Assembly: GCF_044466355.1 (NCBI RefSeq)
Contig: NZ_JBITMQ010000002.1
Coordinates: 248,001-312,000, forward strand
DNA length: 64,000 nt
Direction of reading: 5' to 3'
Source of the DNA: Actinophytocola sp044466355
GTDB taxonomy: Bacteria > Actinomycetota > Actinomycetes > Mycobacteriales > Pseudonocardiaceae
The stretch's first letter is position 1, and each line of letters opens with the position of its first letter. The notes beneath the pieces are model-generated. The model searched no databases. It had not been told where the DNA came from and saw only the letters and a program-made list of their open reading frames with translations. Both the position numbers and the translations under genes were made by a program. Of the stretch, positions 34,758 to 42,600 are shown piece after piece.

Positions 34758-35094
34758 TCGGTGGAACCTCCAGGAAAAGCCTGAGCACGGCCGGTGCGAA
34801 GGCCGTCGCGTGTGATGGGCCCGGAACGTAGCCGCCGCCGCGATTCGCGGTCAATCCTCCCGCGCGATCGGCACCAATGTACTCGTATGACCAGACCAAT
34901 CATTCAAACCCATCCGCACTACGCGGGAACCGAGCGCGATTCACCGATAGCCGGGAGCTACGACGCGGCCGCGAAGCGCCGCCCACAAGGGCAAATCACC
35001 CTGGCTCCACCCCGGCGCGGCGGGTACTCTCCACTCCGAATCGCGGGGGCCCGTCACCGCGCGTGATTTCGCCGAATGGACGAGCGGAGTGGGT
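34758..35094. other. Divergent promoter region, lower GC
   Basis: These 337 nt lie between the SGNH hydrolase (minus) and the acyl-CoA ligase (plus) and are visibly more AT-rich than the genes, especially 34860-34930. It should hold both promoters. No gene, RNA or clear operator was recognised. Confidence 0.5.
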
Positions 35095-36666
35095 ATGGAT
35101 ATCGCGGCCGAACGGACGCAACCGTATGTGACGCGCGCGTTGGAACTGTTCGCCGATTACGGCGACCGGGAGGCCGTCGTCCAGGACGGTCGACGCCTTT
35201 CGTATACCGATTTACGCACCCTTGTGCTCCGAATGGCTGCCGGGTTGCGGGCATTCGGCGTCGCACCGGGCGCGAACGTTCTGATAATGGTCGCGAATCC
35301 GCTCGAAGGTCCGGTTCTGCAGCTCGCGGTCCACCTGCTCGGGTGTCGTTCGTTCTGGGTCGCGCCGGTCACCGCGCGTCGCGAGATCCTCGACTACGTA
35401 CAGCGCTGTGACGCCGACGCGTTCGTCTACGACCCGCGCACGCAGGGCGAGTTCGGCGCCGAGATCGGCGCGTCGCTCGACGTGCCGGTGTTCTGCCTCG
35501 GCCCCGGCGGCGCGGGCCCGGACCTGTTGGCGGCACAGGAGGACGCCGAGCCGGGCGACCTCGCGAACCAGGACGTCGAGCCCGAGGCCGTGTTCCAGAC
35601 CAGCGGCACCACCGGCGCGCCGAAGCTCGTGCACCTGCCGCACACGTTCTTCCAGCAGGTGCTCGCGATCGCGGAAGGACAGTTCACCGCCGCGGGCGCG
35701 CCACTGCTGCGGCACCTGTCCAGCTCGCCGATGTGGCTGGTCAGCGGCCAGATCACCGCGTTCGTCAACCTGTTCACCGGCGGCGTGCTGTTCCTCGAGG
35801 ACGCGTGGACGCCCGAGCGGTTCCTCGCGACCGTGGCCCGCGAGAAGGTCAACTCGACGTTCATGTCCCCGCCGATGCTCTACGAGGTGCTCGACCACCC
35901 GGCCGCCGCGACCACGGACATGAGCCACATGTTCATGTTCAACATCGGTGCGGGCCCGGCCGCCCCGTCACGCTTGCGGCAGGCGATCGGCCTGTGGGGT
36001 CCGGTGATCCGCATCGTGTACGGACTGTCGGAGTCGGTGGTGACGACCGCGTTGCCGGGGTTGACCGAGGATCCCGAGCACCCGCAGCGGATCCGGTCGG
36101 CGGGCACCCCGTACGGCGACGTGCGCCTGGAGATCCGCGACGAGGACGGCAACCCGGTCCCGACGGGGGTCGACGGCGAGATCTGGATCGCCAGCAGGCT
36201 GAACTTCGCCGGCTACTGGGGCGACCCCGAGCTGACCGCGGAGACGCTCGTCGACGGCTGGGTGCGCACCCGCGACGTCGGCCACCTCGACGAGGACGGC
36301 TTCGTCTACATCGTCGACCGCACCACCGACATGATCATCACGCACCGCAGGTCGTGGAACATCTACTCGCGACCGATCGAGGACGTGCTGGCCGCGCACC
36401 CGCAGGTCCGGGTGGCCGCGGTGATCGGCGTGCCGGACCCGGTGGTCGGCGAGGTCGTGCACGCGTACGTGGTGCCGGTCGACGGTGCGACGGTCACCGG
36501 CGACGAGCTGGCCGCTTTGGTGGGCGCGGAGCTGAACGACATGTGGCAGCCACGTGCCGTCGAGTTCGTCGACAGGCTGCCCCTCACCAGGGCCAACAAG
36601 ATCGACAAGAAGGCACTGCGCACCCGCTACGCCACCGAGCACCCGCCTGTGGAGATCGGTGGCTAG
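35095..36666 (+). CDS. AMP-forming acyl/aryl-CoA ligase
   Basis: A 523-residue member of the ANL superfamily. Visible motifs: P-loop FQTSGTTGAPKLVH, adenine-binding YGLSESVVTT, DGWVRTRDVGHLDEDGF with the hinge, and the A10 lysine in LPLTRANKIDKKALR. It activates a carboxylic acid as acyl-adenylate and transfers it to CoA or a carrier. The substrate is unknown. The ATG at 35095 is chosen because GGAG lies five bases upstream; a GTG two codons earlier would abut that site. It overlaps the MFS gene start by eight bases, so the two are cotranslated. Confidence 0.85.
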   Translation: MDIAAERTQPYVTRALELFADYGDREAVVQDGRRLSYTDLRTLVLRMAAGLRAFGVAPGANVLIMVANPLEGPVLQLAVHLLGCRSFWVAPVTARREILDYVQRCDADAFVYDPRTQGEFGAEIGASLDVPVFCLGPGGAGPDLLAAQEDAEPGDLANQDVEPEAVFQTSGTTGAPKLVHLPHTFFQQVLAIAEGQFTAAGAPLLRHLSSSPMWLVSGQITAFVNLFTGGVLFLEDAWTPERFLATVAREKVNSTFMSPPMLYEVLDHPAAATTDMSHMFMFNIGAGPAAPSRLRQAIGLWGPVIRIVYGLSESVVTTALPGLTEDPEHPQRIRSAGTPYGDVRLEIRDEDGNPVPTGVDGEIWIASRLNFAGYWGDPELTAETLVDGWVRTRDVGHLDEDGFVYIVDRTTDMIITHRRSWNIYSRPIEDVLAAHPQVRVAAVIGVPDPVVGEVVHAYVVPVDGATVTGDELAALVGAELNDMWQPRAVEFVDRLPLTRANKIDKKALRTRYATEHPPVEIGG

Positions 36667-37903
36667 CTCCATGACCGCGAGGGGGAGGTTCGTCGCGCTG
36701 TTCGCCGCCGACGTGGTGTCGGTGCTCGGCAGCAGGGTGTCGATGCTGGCGATCCCGTGGCTGGTGCTGGTCACGACCGGCAGCGCGACGAAGATGGGGC
36801 TGGTCGCGGGCGCGGAGATGCTGCCGTACGTGCTGTCCGGCGTGCTCGCCGCACCGCTCGCGGACCGCTTCGGCGTCCGCCGCACCACGATCGTCACCGA
36901 CGCGGGCAGCGCGCTCGCCATGGCGGGCATCGCCGCGGCGCCGCAGCTCGGGTTCGGGTGGCTGCTCGTGCTGGTGGCGGTCGCCGGTGCCACCAGGGGT
37001 CTCGGGGACCGGGTCAAGCACGTGATGCTGCGTCCGCTCGCCGAGGAGGCGGGGATCCAGGTCATCCGGGTGACCGCGGCCTACGAGGGCTTCTCGCGCA
37101 CCGCCATGTTGCTGGGCAGCGCGGCGGGCGGCCTGCTCATCGCGTGGGTGGGCCCGCTCGGCGCGATCTGGGTGGACGCCGTGTCGTTCGCGTTGTGCGC
37201 GCTCGTGGTCGCGGTGCTGGTGCGGCTGCCCGAGGACGCGTTCCCCCAGCAGGCCCCGGAACGGTACTTCGTCGCGTTGCGCGGCGGGTTCCGGGTGCTG
37301 TGGCGGGACGACCTGCTGCCCAGCATGATCGTGATGTTGCTCGCGCTCAACATGTTCAACCAGGCCGGGATCGCGGTGTTCGTCCCGCTGTGGGTGGACC
37401 AGGTGCTGCACACACCGGAAGCGCTCGGTCTGGTGCTCGGCACGTTCGCGGCCGGTGCCGTGCTCGGCAGCGTGGTGTTCACCGCGATCTCGCCGAAGCT
37501 GCCGATGTACCAGACGTTCATGTTCGGCGCGCTGCTCGCGGGCGCCCCCAGGCTGCTGGTGCTGGGCCTCACCCACGAGGTCGTCGTGGTGTGTGCGGTG
37601 ATGTTCCTGTCGGGTCTCGCGATGGCCGCGGTCAACCCGGTGATCGGGGCGATGCTGTACGAACGGGTGCCGCCGGAGCTGCAGACACGGGCGTTCGGCG
37701 TGTGCACGGCGATCACGTTCACCGGCATCCCGATCGGCGGTGTGCTCGGCGGTCTCGCGGTCACCGGGCTGGGCATCGACCCGGCGATCCTCGTGGCGGG
37801 CGTGCTGTGCCTGCTCGCCACCGCGGCGCCGTGGGTGTGGTCGTGGCGCCGGAGCGCGGGCGCGGCGACGCCGCCACCCGCCCGCGTCGGCGGGGCCGGG
37901 TGA
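36659..37903 (+). CDS. MFS transporter (third exporter of the cluster)
   Basis: A 414-residue 12-helix major facilitator transporter with ADVVSVLGSRVSMLAIPWLVL as the first helix and the loop LADRFGVRRTTIVTD typical of MFS drug/metabolite exporters. The GTG at 36659 has GGAG four bases upstream and overlaps the ligase stop; the ATG four codons later is an alternative. Paired with an acyl ligase, it is probably an efflux or resistance pump. It is not closely related to the two MFS proteins at 45358 and 48398. Confidence 0.85.
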   Translation: MASSMTARGRFVALFAADVVSVLGSRVSMLAIPWLVLVTTGSATKMGLVAGAEMLPYVLSGVLAAPLADRFGVRRTTIVTDAGSALAMAGIAAAPQLGFGWLLVLVAVAGATRGLGDRVKHVMLRPLAEEAGIQVIRVTAAYEGFSRTAMLLGSAAGGLLIAWVGPLGAIWVDAVSFALCALVVAVLVRLPEDAFPQQAPERYFVALRGGFRVLWRDDLLPSMIVMLLALNMFNQAGIAVFVPLWVDQVLHTPEALGLVLGTFAAGAVLGSVVFTAISPKLPMYQTFMFGALLAGAPRLLVLGLTHEVVVVCAVMFLSGLAMAAVNPVIGAMLYERVPPELQTRAFGVCTAITFTGIPIGGVLGGLAVTGLGIDPAILVAGVLCLLATAAPWVWSWRRSAGAATPPPARVGGAG

Positions 37904-37910
37904 TCAGGTG

Positions 37911-38501
37911 TCATTTCGGCCACCGCGGGGAGCGGCCGAGGAACCCGAGCATGCGGTCGGCGACGGGTGCGTCGTCGGGCACCTCGACCCGGTACCCGAA
38001 CGCGGTGCCGGGTCCCCAGATCTTCGGCGAGTCCAACGGCCACCCGGACCCGATCCGCAGCACCGCGGCACACGCTTCCTCGTCGAGCCGCGGGTCGGCC
38101 CCGATCGACACGGCGACGTCCCAGCCGTGGGTGAGGTAGTCGATGAAGTGCATGCCGACGGCCTGACCGGCGGGCACGTCCCCGTACCCGAGCACGGCGA
38201 ACGTCCCGGCCAACGGCTCCACGGCGGCGAACGCGTCGTCCACCCGAGCGGCGGAAGCGGCGAACTCCCCCACCGGGTCGGTGACGTGCACACCGTCCCA
38301 GACCTCCGCGGCCGGTGGCTCACCGAGCGCGGCGGCGGCGAACCCGTTGTTGTTGCCGACCATGTGGCGCAGCAGGTCGGCCACTGTCCAGCCGTCACAC
38401 GGGGTCGGCAGGTCGAGCTGGTCGTCCCGCACCTGCTCGACGATGCCCGTGGTGACCGCGAGCACGCGCCGGTCGGGTTCCCGCAGATCCCGCAAGTCCA
38501 T
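37911..38501 (-). CDS. TIGR03086-type DinB/maleylpyruvate isomerase-like protein
   Basis: A 196-residue metal-binding four-helix protein with the family signature LDLPTPCDGWTVADLLRHMVGNN and the second His motif MHFIDYLTHGWDVA. Family members bind a divalent metal and some use mycothiol; a reaction cannot be assigned. ATG at 38501. It is convergent with the MFS gene (7-nt gap) and divergent from the SGNH protein at 38563. Confidence 0.82.
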   Translation of the reverse strand: MDLRDLREPDRRVLAVTTGIVEQVRDDQLDLPTPCDGWTVADLLRHMVGNNNGFAAAALGEPPAAEVWDGVHVTDPVGEFAASAARVDDAFAAVEPLAGTFAVLGYGDVPAGQAVGMHFIDYLTHGWDVAVSIGADPRLDEEACAAVLRIGSGWPLDSPKIWGPGTAFGYRVEVPDDAPVADRMLGFLGRSPRWPK

Positions 38502-38562
38502 GGCAGTCACCGTATTCTTCCCGGCCCGCGAAGGGCCCCGATCTGTATCCTCGTGAGTTGAC

Positions 38563-39267
38563 ATGTGCACCTCCGCTGAGTCGCAAGACCCCTACTGCCT
38601 GCGCGAAGGGGAAAGCGCCCGCCTGCTCGCCGGCCACCCGTGGCGCCGGTTCGCCGTGCTCGGCGACAGTGTCGCCGAAGGCCTCGCCGAGCCGGTACCC
38701 GGCTACAGCGAGGTACAGCTGGCCGACCGCATAGCCGCCGAACTGCGCGCGACCGCACCCGGTTTCGAGTACCTGAACCTCGGTCACCGAGGCCTCCGCA
38801 CCAGAGAGATCCGGGAACGCCAACTGGTCCCGGCACTGGCGTTCCACCCCGACCTTGCCCTGGTCGTGTGCGGCGGCAACGACGCGTTCCCGGCGACGTA
38901 CCGCCCGGACCCGGTGGCCGACGAGCTCCGCACCATGGTGGTGGCACTGCAGGAGTCGGGCGCGGAGGTGATCACGGTGGGGTTGTACAACGTCTCGTAC
39001 TCCCCGTCCACAGAGATCGCGGACTGGCTCCGCCCCGGCCTGCGCAAGCGAATGCAGACCCTCTCGGAACGCACGAAGGCGATCGCCGAGGAACTGGGCA
39101 CCCTGCACGTGAACCTCACCGCCCACCCAGCCGCGACGGACCCGAACCTGTACAGCAGCGACGGCCGCCACGGCAACGCCCGCAGCGACGCGATAGCCCT
39201 GGCGGAAGCGGTACGCACACTGGGCACCCACCTGGAGAAGACGCGCCAGCACGCGAGGGGCAACTGA
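38563..39267 (+). CDS. Cytoplasmic SGNH-type hydrolase
   Basis: A 234-residue SGNH hydrolase without a signal peptide. Block I is FAVLGDSVAEGL (Ser nucleophile), block III is VVCGGNDAF. The C-terminal Asp-His block is only weakly recognisable (SSDGRHGNARSDA). It could be an acyl-thioesterase or esterase within the cell. ATG at 38563, divergent from the DinB-like gene and convergent with the ATP-grasp-like gene across 59 nt. Confidence 0.78.
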   Translation: MCTSAESQDPYCLREGESARLLAGHPWRRFAVLGDSVAEGLAEPVPGYSEVQLADRIAAELRATAPGFEYLNLGHRGLRTREIRERQLVPALAFHPDLALVVCGGNDAFPATYRPDPVADELRTMVVALQESGAEVITVGLYNVSYSPSTEIADWLRPGLRKRMQTLSERTKAIAEELGTLHVNLTAHPAATDPNLYSSDGRHGNARSDAIALAEAVRTLGTHLEKTRQHARGN

Positions 39268-39326
39268 ACCAGCCCGGCGCATGTCCGAGGCCAAGCCCGT
39301 CCGGCGGGGATCCCCGGAGGGAAACC

Positions 39327-40646
39327 TCACCCGTCAGTCAACAGCAACCCACTGGTCAACGCCCCCTGCCCGAGATTCACAATCGACCCGGAAGCCGCAT
39401 CAGGCACAGCGAACCGCAGATAGGCCCCAGCCGCCCGCCCTCCGAACAGATACGGCGCCACACAGTAAGGCACGGAAGCAGACCGAACCGACCCGGTAGC
39501 CACCTCGACGAACGACATGTCCAACCGATCCACCGGCACGAACTCCTGCACGACATGCCCACCCGAGCCAACCGCCGAACGCAAGGCGGACTCCCACGAC
39601 GAGTCGGACACCTCCCGCCCCACCACAACCCCGGACCCGCCATACGTCCCCGTCGGCTTCAACACCAGACCCGCTCGCGGCCCGACGTCAACCCCGGTCA
39701 CCAACCGCGTGTACGGCACATGGGCACGCACGAGATCGGCATCCGAAGCCGGCAACAGCTCGACGTCCTCCCACAACCAGGCGAACGTGGCCTTGTTGGC
39801 CAGCAACCACGTAGCCGAAGGAGTGAACATCCGAGTAGCCCCGACACGAAGCGCGGCCACCAGAGCGTCGTACCCGGCACCATGCGGCACGTCCTGTGGA
39901 ATGAACATCCGCATCACCGAGTCAAGCGCGGTCTCCCCAGCCCACAACCGACCATCGGAGAACGTCAACCACTCCAACGGGTACACGACCACGTCAAGCC
40001 CAGCGGCCCGCCCCCGATCCCGCACGGGCTCCAGCAGCTTGATCAACGTATGCCCGTCCTGGGTGTCCGGATAGTCACTCCCCATGTGGAACAAGATCAC
40101 CGAAGTGGCACCGGAACCCAGCCCCAACTGGTCCCGCATGGCGTGAAACCGCGCGTCCACAGCGGAATCAGGCACCGACAACGACACCGGCACGTCCGAG
40201 TAAGCGGCCAGGAACCGCCGAGCGATCCCGTCCGAGTCGAAGGCACCCCCCAACGCACTGTCCACGTTGCACTCGACGAATTTCGGCACCCCGTCGGACA
40301 TCAGCACGTCCGGTCGGACAGCCACGACCAGGTCGTCGGTCAACGGCGCCGACTCGTCGAGGAACTCGATCAACCCGGCAGGCACCCCGAGCCGCTCCCG
40401 CAACTCCCCCACCGTCGACGCCCGTCGCCGGCACGCGTCGAGCACCAGTCCGGCAAGCCGAGCGGTCAAGGACGTCAAAGACGAATACGACGCACGCGTC
40501 ATCACCGGCGGACGCAACGGCCGCCATCGCTTGTTCTTCGTGGCGACACCCTCGTAGATACCGGTCCAGTTCGCCCGACCACGTTCGATCATGGCGGATC
40601 GAACATCGGAGTCCAGCCGTTCCCACGCCCCCGAAACCACTGCCAT
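39327..40646 (-). CDS. ATP-grasp-like ligase
   Basis: A 439-residue protein resembling ATP-grasp enzymes of the glutathionylspermidine-synthase/circularly permuted type. It has VECNVDSALGGAFDSDG and the nucleotide-binding lysine/glycine loop LKPTGTYGGSGVVVGR near residue 331, then VVQEFVPVD. Such enzymes join a carboxylate to an amine or thiol using ATP, so it may form an amide in the final product. It starts two bases after the E1 beta stop, with AAGGA inside that gene, so it is coupled to the E1 pair. Codon third positions look less GC-biased than in neighbours, hinting at separate acquisition. A specific substrate cannot be given. Confidence 0.65.
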   Translation of the reverse strand: MAVVSGAWERLDSDVRSAMIERGRANWTGIYEGVATKNKRWRPLRPPVMTRASYSSLTSLTARLAGLVLDACRRRASTVGELRERLGVPAGLIEFLDESAPLTDDLVVAVRPDVLMSDGVPKFVECNVDSALGGAFDSDGIARRFLAAYSDVPVSLSVPDSAVDARFHAMRDQLGLGSGATSVILFHMGSDYPDTQDGHTLIKLLEPVRDRGRAAGLDVVVYPLEWLTFSDGRLWAGETALDSVMRMFIPQDVPHGAGYDALVAALRVGATRMFTPSATWLLANKATFAWLWEDVELLPASDADLVRAHVPYTRLVTGVDVGPRAGLVLKPTGTYGGSGVVVGREVSDSSWESALRSAVGSGGHVVQEFVPVDRLDMSFVEVATGSVRSASVPYCVAPYLFGGRAAGAYLRFAVPDAASGSIVNLGQGALTSGLLLTDG

Positions 40647-40648
40647 GA

Positions 40649-41620
40649 CTACCTTTCCTTCACCGTGAGGTTGACGGCGGCCGCCAGCTGCGCCCTGCTG
40701 GGCTGGGTCGCCCGGTCCAGTTCGAGGGAGAACGGCAGCACCGCGCCGTCCGGCCGGGTCACCCGCACCGGCGCCGCGGCGAGCCGCACCCGCTCCGACA
40801 TCGTCGCGATCACCTCGCCCGCGATCCCGCACGTCCGGTTCGAGTCGTCGATCACCACGAGCCGCCCCGTCCTGCGCACGGACGCGGTCAGGCCGTCCCA
40901 GTCGAACGGGTAGAGCGTCCTGGGATCGAACACCTCGACCGACACGCTGCCCGCGAGGTCGTCGGCCACCGCGAGCGCGTCGTGCACGTGCTGCCCGACG
41001 GCCACCACCGTGACGTCCGAGCCCGCGCGGCACACCCGGCCGACCCCGAGCGGCACGGGTGCGAGCGTCGCGAAGTCCACGTCCTCGCGGACCCCGAGCG
41101 CGGCCGACGGCGCGAACACCACGACCGGGTCCTGGTCCTGGACGGCCGACCGCAGCAGCCCGTACGCGTCGGTGGGCGTGGCAGGCACGACCGTCTTCAC
41201 GCCGACGTGCGCGAACAGGCTGTACGGGTGGTCGGAGTGCTGCCCGGCCCACCCGGTGCGCGACCCCGACCCCGGCACGACGTAGGTCACCGGCACGTGG
41301 CACTGCCCGCCGGTCATCAGCGAGAACTTGTGCGCGTGGTTGGTGATCTGCTCGAACGACAGGAACAGCAGCGCCGGGATCTGGAACTCGATCACCGGCC
41401 GCATCCCGGCGAGCGCGGCGCCGGTGGCGAAGCTCGTGAACCCCTGTTCGGACAGCGGCGTGTCGAGCACCCGGTCGGGCCCGAACCGCTTCACCAGGCC
41501 CGTGGTCACGTTCGACGCCGCGACCCGCACGTCCTCGCCGAGCACGAACACCGTGTCGTCGGCGGCCATCGCGTCGGCGAGTGCCCGGTTGAGCGCCTTC
41601 TGGTAGGACAGCCACGGCAT
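40649..41620 (-). CDS. TPP-dependent E1 component, beta subunit
   Basis: A 323-residue transketolase-type beta subunit (pyruvate/branched-chain/acetoin E1 beta). Visible are VLGEDVRV, the TPP-contacting DTPLSEQGFTSFATGAALAG and EFQIPALLFLSFEQITNHAHK. It overlaps the alpha subunit by ATGA. No lipoyl acyltransferase (E2) or lipoamide dehydrogenase (E3) is encoded in the window. The pair may therefore act as a decarboxylase or carboligase on an aryl or branched 2-oxo acid, or borrow the cell's E2. A related pair (PglB/PglC) acts in phenylglycine formation. Confidence 0.85.
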   Translation of the reverse strand: MPWLSYQKALNRALADAMAADDTVFVLGEDVRVAASNVTTGLVKRFGPDRVLDTPLSEQGFTSFATGAALAGMRPVIEFQIPALLFLSFEQITNHAHKFSLMTGGQCHVPVTYVVPGSGSRTGWAGQHSDHPYSLFAHVGVKTVVPATPTDAYGLLRSAVQDQDPVVVFAPSAALGVREDVDFATLAPVPLGVGRVCRAGSDVTVVAVGQHVHDALAVADDLAGSVSVEVFDPRTLYPFDWDGLTASVRRTGRLVVIDDSNRTCGIAGEVIATMSERVRLAAAPVRVTRPDGAVLPFSLELDRATQPSRAQLAAAVNLTVKER

Positions 41621-42600
41621 CAGACATCACTCCCGGGCCGCGGGGTCAACCCGCTCGCGTACAGGTGGTCCAGCGCGGTGACCGGGTCGGGGAACGGGCT
41701 CTCCAGCGCGAACGCGACCGCGGCCGCGAGCACCGACTCCACCTCCTCGTCCACGCGTGCGCGGACGGGGTCGTCGAGCCGTGCGCCCTGGATGTCGACG
41801 GGGTCGCGGGACCGGATGGCCGCGAGCTCCTCGTCGGTGCGGTACCGCAGCCGCACCTTGTGCTCGAACGTGTGGTGGGCGTCGAAGCGCTGCGTGCGGC
41901 ACTCGAGGAACGACGGCCCCTCACCGGCCTGTGCCCGCGCCACCGCCGCCGACGTGGCGGACAGCACCGCCTCCGCGTCCTGTCCGTCCACGACGGACGC
42001 CGGGATGCCGAACGCCTCGGCCCGCCCGATGATGCTGCCCGCCACCGCCTCCTCGACGCGCATGGTGGTGGCGTAGCCGTTGTTCTCGCACACGAACACC
42101 ACCGGCACCCGCCACAGCGCGGCCAGGTTGAACGCCTCCAGCAGCATGCCCTCGTTCACCGCGCCGTCACCGAAGAACGTGGCGGCCACGGCCGGGGTGC
42201 CGAGCCGCTGCCGTGCCCACGCCGCGCCGGCCGCGATGGCACCGGCGGCACCCACGATCGCGTTGGCGCCGAGGATCCCGACACCGAAGTCCGCCGCGTG
42301 CATGGACCCGCCGCGGCCCTTGTTGAGCCCGGTGACGCGGCCGGTCAGCTCGGCCATCATCCGGGCCGGGTCCGCGCCCTTGGCCAGCACGTGGCCGTGG
42401 CCGCGGTGGGTGCCGGTGACGAGGTCGTCGGCCCCGAGCGCGGCGCAGACGCCCGCGGCGACGGCTTCCTGCCCGAGGTACGGGTGGATGCCGCCGACGA
42501 TGTCCCCGGAGCGCACCAGCTCGATCGCCCGCTCCTCGAACCGCCGGATCAGCCGGACCGTCCGGTACAGCCCGACCGCCGTGTCCACTGCCGAGGTCAT
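41620..42600 (-). CDS. TPP-dependent E1 component, alpha subunit
   Basis: A 326-residue E1 alpha subunit with THRGHGHVLAKG, GRGGSMHAADFGVGILGANAIVG and the TPP/Mg2+ motif FFGDGAVNEG. It overlaps the tandem condensation-like gene and the beta subunit by ATGA on both sides, so it belongs to the exporter/condensation operon. It is a homologue of, but distinct from, the acoA at the left edge. The 2-oxo acid used is unknown; 4-hydroxyphenylglyoxylate or 4-hydroxyphenylpyruvate would fit the cluster. Confidence 0.87.
   Translation of the reverse strand: MTSAVDTAVGLYRTVRLIRRFEERAIELVRSGDIVGGIHPYLGQEAVAAGVCAALGADDLVTGTHRGHGHVLAKGADPARMMAELTGRVTGLNKGRGGSMHAADFGVGILGANAIVGAAGAIAAGAAWARQRLGTPAVAATFFGDGAVNEGMLLEAFNLAALWRVPVVFVCENNGYATTMRVEEAVAGSIIGRAEAFGIPASVVDGQDAEAVLSATSAAVARAQAGEGPSFLECRTQRFDAHHTFEHKVRLRYRTDEELAAIRSRDPVDIQGARLDDPVRARVDEEVESVLAAAVAFALESPFPDPVTALDHLYASGLTPRPGSDV

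Noticed and set aside
39327..40646. Graspetide-type peptide ligase acting on the EKP peptide
   Set aside because: The protein is not of the RimK-like MdnB/MdnC type, and the peptide lacks the usual core with Thr/Ser and acidic pairs.
39327..41630. A 767-codon frame joining the ATP-grasp-like protein to a large N-terminal part
   Set aside because: The extra part lies over the E1 beta gene in another frame and is Arg/Gly/Ala-rich without likeness.
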